From positions 930,001-994,000 of the forward strand of contig NZ_CP139698.1 in the NCBI RefSeq assembly GCF_034372165.1: a stretch of 64,000 nucleotides of DNA. Direction: 5' to 3'. The stretch's first letter is position 1; every line of letters begins with the position of its first letter. The DNA is from Christiangramia sp. OXR-203. GTDB lineage: Bacteria > Bacteroidota > Bacteroidia > Flavobacteriales > Flavobacteriaceae. The notes under the pieces were generated by a model. That model ran no database searches. It was given only the letters and a program-made list of their open reading frames with translations, and had not been told where the DNA came from. A program made the position numbers and the translations under genes. Positions 52,556 to 61,119 of this stretch are shown one piece after another.

Positions 52556-53614
52556 CTATTTCTTTTCCTCTTTGTTGAAGTAAACGAGGTAATAATACAT
52601 CTGCTTATCTTCATCCCATCCTTTTTCCACGAATTTTTCAGCCGACTCTGCGCTTACAAAATCCATTTTGATCTGGATGTTTGTGTCCAAGGTGATCACG
52701 TTTTTGATCTTCTTACGTGCATCTGTTACCGCTTTGTTCGCGATGGGGAAGTTAGTAAGATCTTCAACTTTATATTTCGGAGCTTTTTCAGTTTTATAAT
52801 TCTGAAATTCGGGGATAAGATCTGGATTATCGATCACAGAATTGATATAATTTGACTCCTCGAAGTCATCGTTCTTAGCGAAGTAATCCATACTTCGGTT
52901 CATGAACATTACTTCCTGTTTTTTATCTTCCGCAGGCAAGACCACGTCCTTGGCAAAATTCTTGGCAAAGTTCAGGTAGTTCTTGGTGAAGTAATTCTCA
53001 TCTGCCAGCACATCCACACCTAAAAAGTTTTCCAGCCAGTATTTCGTGTCATAGCGATTGGAATCAACAGAAAGAATTTTAAAACCTTCTGCCTGGTTGC
53101 TATTGAAGATTATAGCGCCTTTATCCAGTTTCTGTAAATTCACTCCCTGCTGCACGACCATTTCCAAATTGCTCTGGCTTTGTTCAAATTGCAGGAAATC
53201 GTGCTTCAACTCAGATTTAAAGATGCCAATAGCCGGCACTTTCACATTATCCAATTGCATTCCTTCAAAGTAAACGACATAAACTTCACCGCTTTTAATA
53301 TGCGGATGAGTAGATTGTTCATAAAGCAGGGTTGCTATCTTCTTGGAATATTCATGGGTGTTATAAGGATCGTTAAAGATCTTGTTGGAAAGATCGTATA
53401 ATTCGTTGAACTCAATATCGGTTTCATGATGAAAACGATAATATGATTCCTCTTTTTCGCGAAAAGGCTTCAGGAAATACTCCTTGATAAGAGGTTTGAT
53501 CTCATCATCAAGTTTGAAGGTAGAAGCGGAAAGAAAGATATTTTCACCGCGATTCTTATTTCCAACCCTATGGATAGATAGCGATTCTATCTGCGCATTA
53601 AAAAGATTGATCAT
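52556..53614 (-). CDS. 37-kDa nucleoid-associated protein (NdpA/YejK family)
   Basis: Protein of 352 residues of the NA37/YejK nucleoid-associated family, which binds the chromosome in many bacteria. The N-terminal IESLSIHRVGNKNRGENI, then the LYEQSTHPHIKSGEVYVVYFE strand pair separated by its turn and the KSELKHDFLQF region fit the family. The C-terminal KVDDLT-like NFPIANKAVTDARKKIK part is basic and may contact DNA. Its exact role is unknown. It is 51 bases downstream of the pRiA4b ORF-3-like gene. Confidence 0.85.
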   Translation of the reverse strand: MINLFNAQIESLSIHRVGNKNRGENIFLSASTFKLDDEIKPLIKEYFLKPFREKEESYYRFHHETDIEFNELYDLSNKIFNDPYNTHEYSKKIATLLYEQSTHPHIKSGEVYVVYFEGMQLDNVKVPAIGIFKSELKHDFLQFEQSQSNLEMVVQQGVNLQKLDKGAIIFNSNQAEGFKILSVDSNRYDTKYWLENFLGVDVLADENYFTKNYLNFAKNFAKDVVLPAEDKKQEVMFMNRSMDYFAKNDDFEESNYINSVIDNPDLIPEFQNYKTEKAPKYKVEDLTNFPIANKAVTDARKKIKNVITLDTNIQIKMDFVSAESAEKFVEKGWDEDKQMYYYLVYFNKEEKK

Positions 53615-53665
53615 ATATTTCTGAAGTTATTTTAAAAGTTAGTTTTCTTTCTGAAGTAATGCTAC

Positions 53666-54184
53666 TTAATTCCAGTTCTCATCGAACTCGAAATCATCGT
53701 ATCCATCGGTTCCGTAACTATCACCAAAACCGTCGTCATCTGGTGAGCCATCTTCATTTTCACCTGTAAATTCCTTTTCCGGAGCATCATCAGGGATCTG
53801 TCCATGAACATACATGAGGTTTGGATAATCTGTACCTTCTTCAGCTTCTGCAATTTGAGCAAGCTCTACAAAGAAAGTCCACATTTTCAGAAAATCATAC
53901 ACGTAGATAAGCTTTGTTTCCTTTTCAGAAAGAACACTATCCAGCGTTGTCTCATTCATCAATTTGATAGAAGTATCATTTCCACTCATATCGAACTGGT
54001 GAATTTCTTCACCCTGGTTCCATTCCTTGTCACTTATGTAAAAAGAAGCCATTTCAGTTCCGTCGAATCCAAAAGACTGAACGATAGTGTTATGGAGATC
54101 TTCCAGTGTGCTGTCATGTAACATTTCGATGTCTCTGAAAACATCTTCCTTAGCATCTAAAATTACACGAAATCTATATATCAT
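53666..54184 (-). CDS. pRiA4b ORF-3-like (IS1096 passenger TnpR-family) protein
   Basis: Protein of 172 residues. Residues 1-110 match the plasmid pRiA4b ORF-3/IS1096 passenger domain: YRFRVILDAKEDVFRDIEM with DLHNTIVQSFGFDG in the helix, then the KLIYVYDFLKMWTFFVEL strand. The tail from about 135 is very acidic (EFTGENEDGSPDDDGFGDS, then FEFDENWN), unlike a DNA-binding protein. The domain is linked to transposons in some phyla, but Bacteroidota chromosomal copies stand alone, as here: no transposase or inverted repeats are near. Function unknown. Confidence 0.8.
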   Translation of the reverse strand: MIYRFRVILDAKEDVFRDIEMLHDSTLEDLHNTIVQSFGFDGTEMASFYISDKEWNQGEEIHQFDMSGNDTSIKLMNETTLDSVLSEKETKLIYVYDFLKMWTFFVELAQIAEAEEGTDYPNLMYVHGQIPDDAPEKEFTGENEDGSPDDDGFGDSYGTDGYDDFEFDENWN

Positions 54185-54208
54185 ATCTCAAAAAATTGGA
54201 GGGCAAAG

Positions 54209-55234
54209 TTACGTTTTTTTAATCTTTTCAGGCGCATAAATAGTCTCCATTAACAGGTAGAATTGAACACCAAATAGGAGGGAGGCTATCACCAGGTGAA
54301 GTGGTTGTGACAAAAAGGGGAAGTCGAAATTATACATGGCGACTCCAGTTGCAACTTCCAGTAAAATAAAGGCGATTACCCAATTCACCCGTGACTGGAA
54401 TAAGTTATTCTGGCGATTTTTCCACCATAAGAATACATTCAAAAGCAGCACTATTATAGAGAAAGATCTGTGAATATAAAAAGTAAGATTCGGGTCGGCC
54501 AGCCATAATTCTTCAGTATTATAGCCGAAATTTCGAACCTGCTCATCTACAAATTGTCGAACCTGTGTGCCCATCACCACCTGTATGAGCGTTAGGATCA
54601 CAGCGACAACTAGAAGATTTTGAAACGTATTGGTTTTAAATTTTCCTGAAGTGTGCTCCCGGCTTATATATAAAAGGTATAGCAAAACGGCGACGATCAC
54701 CAGGGCCATTACCATATGAATAGTGATCTTGGCCGGTGCCAGTACCGAATATACCACTGTAGCTCCAAGCCATGCCTGGAATCCCATCATAAATACGCTA
54801 AGCCAGGATAGGATCGTGATCCTTTTACTTTTTCTGAATTTTTTAAACGACAGTATTGCCATGATCAGGACGGCAATTCCTGCTAGAGCTCCTACAAGCC
54901 GATTGATATATTCTACCCACGTATGAGTTGGGTTGAAAATGGCATAGTCATGCTTTTCATAGCTTTCCCAGTTATTCGAATTATAGTTTTCTGCTGAAGT
55001 AAAATCTGAAACGGCAACCTTTAAGGTTTCATCTACGATGATCACCTGTCCTTCTTTATAAGCTCTGTTCGGCTGAAATTTAATTTCTGAAACTTCAGAA
55101 GGAGGGATGTAGTATCCAAAGCATTTTGGCCAGTCAGGACAGCCCATGCCTGAGCCGGTCATTCTAACCACGGCGCCGGCAACTATTACAAGATAAACCA
55201 GGATTAACGAGATTTTGACCCAATTTCTATACAT
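54209..55234 (-). CDS. ctaA: Heme A synthase, COX15/CtaA family
   Basis: Integral membrane protein of 341 residues with eight helices. It oxidises heme O to heme A for aa3-type oxidase. The start VVRMTGSGMGCPDWPKCFG with the Cys pair, the Glu/His pattern in HTWVEYINRLVGA, the HMVMALVIVAVLLY helix and the HRSFSIIV and QPLHLVIAS helices carrying the heme-ligand His are all present. It sits 19 bases after cca and 24 before the pRiA4b-like gene. Cox genes are not in this window. Confidence 0.95.
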   Translation of the reverse strand: MYRNWVKISLILVYLVIVAGAVVRMTGSGMGCPDWPKCFGYYIPPSEVSEIKFQPNRAYKEGQVIIVDETLKVAVSDFTSAENYNSNNWESYEKHDYAIFNPTHTWVEYINRLVGALAGIAVLIMAILSFKKFRKSKRITILSWLSVFMMGFQAWLGATVVYSVLAPAKITIHMVMALVIVAVLLYLLYISREHTSGKFKTNTFQNLLVVAVILTLIQVVMGTQVRQFVDEQVRNFGYNTEELWLADPNLTFYIHRSFSIIVLLLNVFLWWKNRQNNLFQSRVNWVIAFILLEVATGVAMYNFDFPFLSQPLHLVIASLLFGVQFYLLMETIYAPEKIKKT

Positions 55235-55253
55235 AGCAATATTTATTTAAAGC

Positions 55254-56690
55254 CTAACTTTTTTCCGCAACGCTCAATCCGAGTTTGTTACCCATCTTCA
55301 GCATAAAATCCATGGCAGCGTCACGCTCATTCGGAATTTCACCTTCAAGGATCGCCTCTTTAATGGCATCCTTAATTTGTCCAACTTCACGACTAGGAGT
55401 GATCCCAAATGTGCTCATAATTTCTTCGCCACTTACTGGTGGCTGGAAATTCCTAACATGATCTCGTTCTTCCACTTCTTCGATCTTTTGCCGAACCAGT
55501 TGAAAGTTGTTATGATATTTTCTGAAGCGTTTGGGATTTTTGGTCGTGATATCGGCCTCACAAAGGGTCATAAGGTCTTCTATGTGATCACCGGCATCAA
55601 AGATAAGTCGTCGCACGGCAGAATCGGTCACATGATCGTCTGCTACCGCAATAGGTCTCGAACTCATCAACACCATTTTCTGGACGAACTTCATTTTCTC
55701 ATTTAAGGGAAGTCGCAACCGCTTAAATAATTTGAAGACCATTTTCGCGCCCACAAACTCGTGACCGTGAAAGGTCCATCCAATTTTCTTATGAAATTTC
55801 TTGGTTGGAGCTTTTCCAATATCATGTAGTAATGCGGCCCAGCGCAACCAAAGATCATCGGTATTCTTTGCAATATTGTCTACAACTTCCAGAGTATGCC
55901 AGAAATTGTCTTTATGGGTCTGTCCTTCTACTTCATCAATCCCCTGTAAAGCGGTAAGCTCAGGTAAGATCTTAGCCAGAAGGTCAGCTTTAAATAATAG
56001 TGATAGACCTTTGGAAGGTTTTTTACTCAACAGGATCTTGTTAAGCTCATCCATGATGCGCTCTTTTGAAATGATCTTGATCCTTTTATTATTTCTTTTA
56101 ATTGCTGAAAGTGATTCTGCTTCGATCATAAAATTAAGCTGCGAAGCGAATCTAATGGCGCGATACATTCGAAGTGGATCGTCTGAATAGGTGATATCAG
56201 GATCTAAAGGTGTTCTAATGATCCTGTCCTGAAGATCTTTATAACCATTAAAAGGATCGAGCAGGTCTCCAAAACCATTTGCATTCAGTTTTAAAGCCAG
56301 TGCGTTGATGGTAAAATCACGCCTGTTCTGATCATCTTCCAGGGTTCCGTTTTCTACGATTGGTTTGCGACTATCCTTGCGATAACTTTCTTTCCTCGCA
56401 CCCACGAATTCGATCTCCATATCATTAGCTCGAAGCATGGCCGTGCCAAAATTCTGAAAAACCTGAACCTTGGGCTTGTTTGGTAATAGATCTGAAACCT
56501 TTTGTGCAAGTTCGATTCCGCTGCCAACTGCTACGATATCAATATCTTTAGGTTCACCGCGCTCAAGAATATGGTCACGTACAAATCCACCAATCACATA
56601 GGCGTCGACTTCAAGCTCATCTGCAGCCTGGGAAATAACAGAAAAAATTTTATGATGTAAAGCTTTGCTGTAATTATGGTATTTCGGCAT
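55254..56690 (-). CDS. cca: CCA-adding tRNA nucleotidyltransferase with HD domain
   Basis: Protein of 478 residues. It repairs or adds the 3' CCA end of tRNAs. The class II nucleotidyltransferase head has GGFVRD at 34-39 and the catalytic Asp49-x-Asp51 (DIDIV), then RRDFTINALAL, DPLRMYRAIRFASQL and the neck/body helices. A C-terminal HD domain follows (LHDIGKAPTKKF; HEFVGAKM), so it also has predicted phosphohydrolase activity as in other HD-containing CCA enzymes. It overlaps nothing and starts two bases after the tsaC stop. Confidence 0.96.
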   Translation of the reverse strand: MPKYHNYSKALHHKIFSVISQAADELEVDAYVIGGFVRDHILERGEPKDIDIVAVGSGIELAQKVSDLLPNKPKVQVFQNFGTAMLRANDMEIEFVGARKESYRKDSRKPIVENGTLEDDQNRRDFTINALALKLNANGFGDLLDPFNGYKDLQDRIIRTPLDPDITYSDDPLRMYRAIRFASQLNFMIEAESLSAIKRNNKRIKIISKERIMDELNKILLSKKPSKGLSLLFKADLLAKILPELTALQGIDEVEGQTHKDNFWHTLEVVDNIAKNTDDLWLRWAALLHDIGKAPTKKFHKKIGWTFHGHEFVGAKMVFKLFKRLRLPLNEKMKFVQKMVLMSSRPIAVADDHVTDSAVRRLIFDAGDHIEDLMTLCEADITTKNPKRFRKYHNNFQLVRQKIEEVEERDHVRNFQPPVSGEEIMSTFGITPSREVGQIKDAIKEAILEGEIPNERDAAMDFMLKMGNKLGLSVAEKS

Positions 56691-56692
56691 CT

Positions 56693-57262
56693 TTATTTGC
56701 GTATCACACTCACCTGCCCATCGTTACTTAACTTGATAATTGCTGATGGTTTTAGCGATTTTTTTGAACGCTGCAAATTTACTACATAGTCTACACCTTT
56801 TAAAATTTGAGGTGTGATTTGATCAAAGGATTGTGGTGTAGGCTGGCCGCTGACATTCGCCGAGGTAGATACCAATGGACGTTTTAATTTTTTAATAAGG
56901 TCTGAGCAAAAGGTGTCTCTTACTACGCGAATTCCAAGAGATTCATCATCGCTTACCAGGTTTTCTGCAATATGTACTGGCTTGTCATAAATGATAGTCG
57001 TAGGTTTCTTTGCATACTTCAAAATATCGTAGGCAGTTTCAGGCACATCTTCCACATATTGTTCCAGCATTTTGAAATTTGAAACCAGGCAAATTAGTGC
57101 TTTAGATTCTTCTCTTTTCTTGAGCTGAAATATCTTGTCCACTGCATTCGCATTCGTAGCATCACAACCTATTCCCCAAACTGTATCGGTTGGATAAAGT
57201 ATGATACCACCTTTTTTTAAAACATCTATGCAATTTCTAACTTCCTGTTCCATTTTTTCCAT
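56693..57262 (-). CDS. tsaC: Threonylcarbamoyl-AMP synthase (TsaC/Sua5)
   Basis: Protein of 189 residues from the ATG at 57262 (MEKMEQEV; a second ATG at 57253 is close; the longer form from TTG at 57325 would lie in the upstream GT4 gene). It makes threonylcarbamoyl-AMP from Thr, bicarbonate and ATP for tRNA t6A. The canonical YrdC residues are present: YPTDTVWGIGCD, QLKKREESKALICLV (Lys and Arg of the KxR motif), and STSANVSGQPT. This is the better candidate for the essential t6A enzyme than the YciO-like gene at 19845. Its 5' end overlaps the GT4 gene by 26 bases; cca follows. Confidence 0.92.
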   Translation of the reverse strand: MEKMEQEVRNCIDVLKKGGIILYPTDTVWGIGCDATNANAVDKIFQLKKREESKALICLVSNFKMLEQYVEDVPETAYDILKYAKKPTTIIYDKPVHIAENLVSDDESLGIRVVRDTFCSDLIKKLKRPLVSTSANVSGQPTPQSFDQITPQILKGVDYVVNLQRSKKSLKPSAIIKLSNDGQVSVIRK

Positions 57263-58361
57263 AAAGCACTTCTTTATATTGAGCCAGTGTGTTGGCCGCC
57301 ATTCTTTCGGTTGTATAATTTTCAAGGAGTCGCTGGTATGAAATCTTTGTAAACTTTTGTTGTAACGACCTATCCTGGGACAAAAGTACTAATTTATTGG
57401 CCAGGCTCACCCCATCATGCGGTCTACTTAGAAAACCATTTTCTCCATTCGTAATTATTTCTGGAATGCCACCAACTTCCGTAGCGACCACAGGAACCTT
57501 ATAATAGAAGCTTTCATAAATAAATTGCGGAATACCTTCACTTTGGGAGGTCATCAAAGAAATATCGAATTGAGGAATGAGCACTGAAGCATCGGGTATA
57601 AATCCTGAAATATGACAATATTTCTCGAGTCCTTTTTCTTTTATTCTTTTCAGATAATTCACAGTACGATCGGTTTTGCTACCAATAACGAGGAAATGAT
57701 AATTAGTAAGTCCCATATTATTGACAATATGATCTATTGTATTCACCCAGGTTTCAAGGTTTTTTGCTCGAATATGATTAGCGATAGTTCCTACCAGTAT
57801 CGCATTCTGCGGAATATCATATTTCGGCCTTAATAAGATCTCGCTTTTGTTTTCCTTCGGAGCGCTTGTACCGTGATATACCGTAACCAGTTTTTCCTGA
57901 TTCATTACCTTTTCTGAAGTGATCTGCCGGGTAATATCAGACACGCACAGAATTTTTTTGATCTGGGCATGGTTATATTTATACAGCGTTCTTTTCCGAT
58001 CCTTTATAGGAAACGATGTTTTTTTACTAAGAATATAGGGTGGTAGACTTGCTGAAAGATACGTCGCCATGATCGAAAGAGTAAGTGCCGTAGTATCGTG
58101 AATATGTATCAGGTCGATCTTATGTTTTTTGCAAAGCAATATGATTTTCCAAACGAATCGCAGGTCTACTTTCGTGGATAGCGGGGCAGGACAGACTTCA
58201 ATACTTTCCCGTTTTAAACGCTTGAGAAGTTCTGATCCTCTACAGCATAAAACTAAATGATTTACCGAATCCATTTCCTTGCAAAGATTCAGAATATGAT
58301 TTTCTCCACCTCCCCATCGGCTGGCGGTAGAAATATGCAGTATTCTGGGCTCTTTTCTCAA
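57237..58361 (-). CDS. Family 4 glycosyltransferase, non-ATG start
   Basis: Protein of about 374 residues. GT-B fold: HISTASRWGGGEN in the first Rossmann half, a VYHGTSAPK loop, IPQNAILVGTIANHI at the hinge and EGIPQFIYESFYYKVPVVA with the E-x7-E pattern in the second half. No in-frame ATG lies near the start. TTG at 58361 gives LRKEPRILHIST, the usual GT4 opening; TTG at 58421 would run into the -7 box of the divergent gene and is less likely. It is a clear paralogue of the divergent gene at 58452, suggesting an inverted duplication. Probably an LPS-core or capsule sugar transferase. Confidence 0.85.
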   Translation of the reverse strand: MRKEPRILHISTASRWGGGENHILNLCKEMDSVNHLVLCCRGSELLKRLKRESIEVCPAPLSTKVDLRFVWKIILLCKKHKIDLIHIHDTTALTLSIMATYLSASLPPYILSKKTSFPIKDRKRTLYKYNHAQIKKILCVSDITRQITSEKVMNQEKLVTVYHGTSAPKENKSEILLRPKYDIPQNAILVGTIANHIRAKNLETWVNTIDHIVNNMGLTNYHFLVIGSKTDRTVNYLKRIKEKGLEKYCHISGFIPDASVLIPQFDISLMTSQSEGIPQFIYESFYYKVPVVATEVGGIPEIITNGENGFLSRPHDGVSLANKLVLLSQDRSLQQKFTKISYQRLLENYTTERMAANTLAQYKEVLYGKNGTGS

Positions 58362-58403
58362 GTAGGCGAAGTTAGCAACAACAAACTTAAAAAGTATGAT
58401 AAT

Positions 58404-58433
58404 TTTGGCCTTAAGCAGCAATAATTATCTTTG
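58404..58433 (+). promoter_or_regulatory. Strong Bacteroidota promoter of the glycan cluster
   Basis: TTTG at 58404-58407 and a perfect TATCTTTG at 58426-58433 are 18 bases apart, 18 bases before the GT4 ATG at 58452. It is the best promoter match in the window. It drives the four-gene plus unit. Confidence 0.7.
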
Positions 58434-58451
58434 CGTTAAATGTTCAAGTAA

Positions 58452-59573
58452 ATGAGGGTACTACATGTTTCGGGTGCAAGATCCTGGGGAGGTAATGAGC
58501 AACAGCTTATGTATCTTATGGATGAGCTTCCAGGCTTCAACGTAACTCAAAAGCTATTCTGTTTTAAGAATACACGATTAGAGGAAGAAGCATCTAAAAA
58601 GGATGTAGAGATACTATCTGTGCCGTACTGTAAGCCCTATTCTTCGGAATATAGGAATGAACTAAACAGGATCGTTGAGGAAAACAAGATCGATATCATT
58701 CATTTACATACCAGTGATGCAGTCACCGGATACGTGGTAACAGATCTTCTGAAGAAGTTAAAGACCAGAACCTTATTTGCCCGTAAAGGTATTCGAGGTA
58801 AGAAAACCAGCTTACTTAGTAAGTACAAATACAATTACCGGAATATCGATACCATATTATGCATCTCTGAATATGTGAAAACTCACTTCGGAAAGATCTT
58901 AAGCGATCGAAACAAAGAAAAGTTAGTAGTCGTTTATAACGGGATTAAAGTACAGGATTCCAGACCGGAACCAGATTTTCAGCTTAGGGAAAAATATAAG
59001 ATTCCAGATGATGTATTTTTGCTGGGGAGTATAGCGAATCATACTGCTGCCAAAGATCTGGGTGTTCTCATAGAAACCATTAACAAGATCGTCCATGAGC
59101 ACGGCATCAAAGATATCCGACTTGTACAAATGGGTGATTTTTCCAAACTGACTCCCGGTTTTAAATCGATGATTGCTGAAAGGAAACTGGAAGAGTTTAT
59201 CATCATGACCGACTTTCAAAAGAACGCCTTTTCATTTTTCCCGCAATTTGATACGTTTGTCGTCACTTCAGAGCGAGAAGGAGGGCCATCATCTCTAGTA
59301 GAAGCGCTCTATTATAAAGCACCTATTGTAAGTACAAGGGTAGGAGTGGTAGATGAGGTAATTGAAGATGGTGTGAATGGATATACTGTGCCAATTAAAA
59401 GTCCGGGATTGATGGCTGAAAAAATATTAAAAATTAAAAATAATCCAGCGTTAAAAACTCAGTTCGCAGATAAGTCTTACAGGATTTTTCTTCAGAAATT
59501 TACAGCTGAACGTTACGGGGAGGCTACCTTTGCGGTCTATAAAGATATGATGCAAAAAGAACTACGTCGATGA
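58452..59573 (+). CDS. Family 4 glycosyltransferase
   Basis: Protein of 373 residues. GT-B fold with VLHVSGARSWGGNEQQ at the start, VVYNGIKVQ, IPDDVFLLGSIANHTAAKDLG at the hinge and EREGGPSSLVEALYYKAPIVS, the C-terminal E-x7-E pattern. A paralogue of the divergent gene at 57237. Donor and acceptor cannot be read from sequence, but its linkage to a Kdo/WaaP-type kinase and a heptosyltransferase-like gene suggests lipooligosaccharide core assembly. It ends by overlapping the GT2 gene by four bases. Confidence 0.9.
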   Translation: MRVLHVSGARSWGGNEQQLMYLMDELPGFNVTQKLFCFKNTRLEEEASKKDVEILSVPYCKPYSSEYRNELNRIVEENKIDIIHLHTSDAVTGYVVTDLLKKLKTRTLFARKGIRGKKTSLLSKYKYNYRNIDTILCISEYVKTHFGKILSDRNKEKLVVVYNGIKVQDSRPEPDFQLREKYKIPDDVFLLGSIANHTAAKDLGVLIETINKIVHEHGIKDIRLVQMGDFSKLTPGFKSMIAERKLEEFIIMTDFQKNAFSFFPQFDTFVVTSEREGGPSSLVEALYYKAPIVSTRVGVVDEVIEDGVNGYTVPIKSPGLMAEKILKIKNNPALKTQFADKSYRIFLQKFTAERYGEATFAVYKDMMQKELRR

Positions 59574-60367
59574 AAACAGCCCTGCTTGTTTCAACATATA
59601 ACTGGCCTGAAGCCCTCTTGCTTATTTTTAAAAGTATTGAAAACCAATCGGTTGCTCCAGATGAGGTTCTAATTGCAGATGATGGTTCTGCTGAAGAAAC
59701 TACAAAATTGATCAACGAATTTAAAAAGCAGAGTAACTTAAAAATACATCACTTCTGGCATGAAGACAGAGGCTTTCGTAAATCTGAGGCTTTGAACAAA
59801 GCTATTGCAGGTAGTAAATCAGATTATATCGTACAGATAGATGGAGATTGTATCATGCATCCTGATTTCATTAAAGATCACCTTGCGATCGCTGAGAAGA
59901 AGGTGTTTTTATTTGGATCCAGAGTTAACATTACGAAGGATTTGAAACCAAAAGTACTTGAGGATAAGATCATAGATTTTCATTTTTTAAGTGCTGGTAT
60001 CAAAAAAAGAGGACGCACGATCAGAATTCCTTATTTGCGGAACAGGAATGTGAAAAGTCTTGATTTCAGCAATAAGGTTCGTGGTTGCAACTTATCATTC
60101 TGGCGTTCAGATTTCCTCGAAGTCAATGGGTATAACGAAGATATTTCTGGCTGGGGAAGAGAGGATTCCGAACTTGTTTTAAGAATGCTCAATGCAGGAA
60201 TAGCTGGGAAAAGATTGAAATATGGAGGAATTATATATCATATTTACCATCCTGAAGCATCTAAAGATCAATTGGGATCTAATAATGAAATTCAGCAGGC
60301 GACCATTAGTCAGAAAAAACAAAAGTGTGAAAACGGAGTTTCAAAATATTTAATTTCTTCAGAATGA
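59570..60367 (+). CDS. Family 2 glycosyltransferase
   Basis: Protein of 265 residues. GT-A fold: LVSTYNWPEALLLIF, IADDGSAEETTKLI, the metal motif DGDCIMHPDF and the C-terminal galactosyltransferase-type GWGREDSELVLRML, an arrangement seen in chondroitin polymerase-like and LPS core GT2 enzymes. Cytoplasmic, no membrane helix. It overlaps both neighbours by four bases (ATGA), so the three genes are translated together. Confidence 0.9.
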   Translation: MKTALLVSTYNWPEALLLIFKSIENQSVAPDEVLIADDGSAEETTKLINEFKKQSNLKIHHFWHEDRGFRKSEALNKAIAGSKSDYIVQIDGDCIMHPDFIKDHLAIAEKKVFLFGSRVNITKDLKPKVLEDKIIDFHFLSAGIKKRGRTIRIPYLRNRNVKSLDFSNKVRGCNLSFWRSDFLEVNGYNEDISGWGREDSELVLRMLNAGIAGKRLKYGGIIYHIYHPEASKDQLGSNNEIQQATISQKKQKCENGVSKYLISSE

Positions 60368-61119
60368 AAGCTGTTTTCTCAAAAAACTACCAGCAACAAT
60401 CTGGTTTTATAAGGCAATGCATTGAGAACTTTAATTCTACAGGTAAGGTTCTGGCTGAAGGGCGTAATGAAATACGGATCTTTGAAAAGGATGCTCAGCA
60501 ATTCAATATTAAATCCTTCAGGATCCCCAATACTGTAAACAAGATCGCTTATAAGTTTTTTAGAAAGTCAAAGGCACAACGATCATTCGAGTATGCCAGT
60601 ATTCTTGAAGAAAAAGGAATAGGAACGCCGGCTCCGGTGGCTTATTTTGAAAATCCTACGTCTATATTCTTTCGCGAAAGTTTTTATGTGTGCAAGCATT
60701 TGCAAGCGCATCTTACCTTCAGAGAACTGGTGACCGATCCTGATTTTCCAGATCACGAAAATATCCTGAGAGCTTTTACCAGATTCACTTATGATCTGCA
60801 TCAAAAGAATATTCAATTCCTGGATCATTCGCCTGGCAACACATTGATTATTAAGACTGGAACATCTTACGAATTTTTCCTGGTCGACCTTAATCGCATG
60901 AATTTTAAAAAGCTGGATTTTGAAGAAAGAATGCAGAATTTTTCGCGTTTAACTCCTAAGGAGGAGATGGTAAAGATTATGGCTGATGAATATTCAAAAT
61001 TGATCAGAATTCCAAAAGCTGAAGTTTTTGAAAGAATGTGGTTTCATACGGAGCAGTTTCAGCATAAATTTCAAAGAAAAAAGGCACTGAAGAAGAAATT
61101 AAAATTCTGGAAGCGCTAA
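60364..61119 (+). CDS. Lipopolysaccharide kinase, Kdo/WaaP family
   Basis: Protein of 251 residues with the small protein-kinase-like fold of KdkA/WaaP. The catalytic loop reads FLDHSPGNTLI (HxxPxN, with Asp in the D-H-S-P pattern) and the metal-binding site VDLNRMNF replaces DFG. An N-terminal beta lobe (GKVLAEGRNEIRIFE; IKSFRIPNTVN) precedes. These kinases phosphorylate Kdo or heptose residues of LPS core. The substrate here is inferred from family and neighbours. It ends four bases into the convergent CDP-glycerol transferase-like gene. Confidence 0.85.
   Translation: MKAVFSKNYQQQSGFIRQCIENFNSTGKVLAEGRNEIRIFEKDAQQFNIKSFRIPNTVNKIAYKFFRKSKAQRSFEYASILEEKGIGTPAPVAYFENPTSIFFRESFYVCKHLQAHLTFRELVTDPDFPDHENILRAFTRFTYDLHQKNIQFLDHSPGNTLIIKTGTSYEFFLVDLNRMNFKKLDFEERMQNFSRLTPKEEMVKIMADEYSKLIRIPKAEVFERMWFHTEQFQHKFQRKKALKKKLKFWKR

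Noticed and set aside
53666-54184. Insertion sequence suggested by the IS1096 passenger domain
   Set aside because: No transposase, no terminal inverted repeats and no target duplication are seen around it.
57237-57325. Long form of TsaC starting at 57325
   Set aside because: The codon there is TTG inside the GT4 gene and the extra 21 residues do not look like a YrdC N-terminus; ATG at 57262 gives the usual length.
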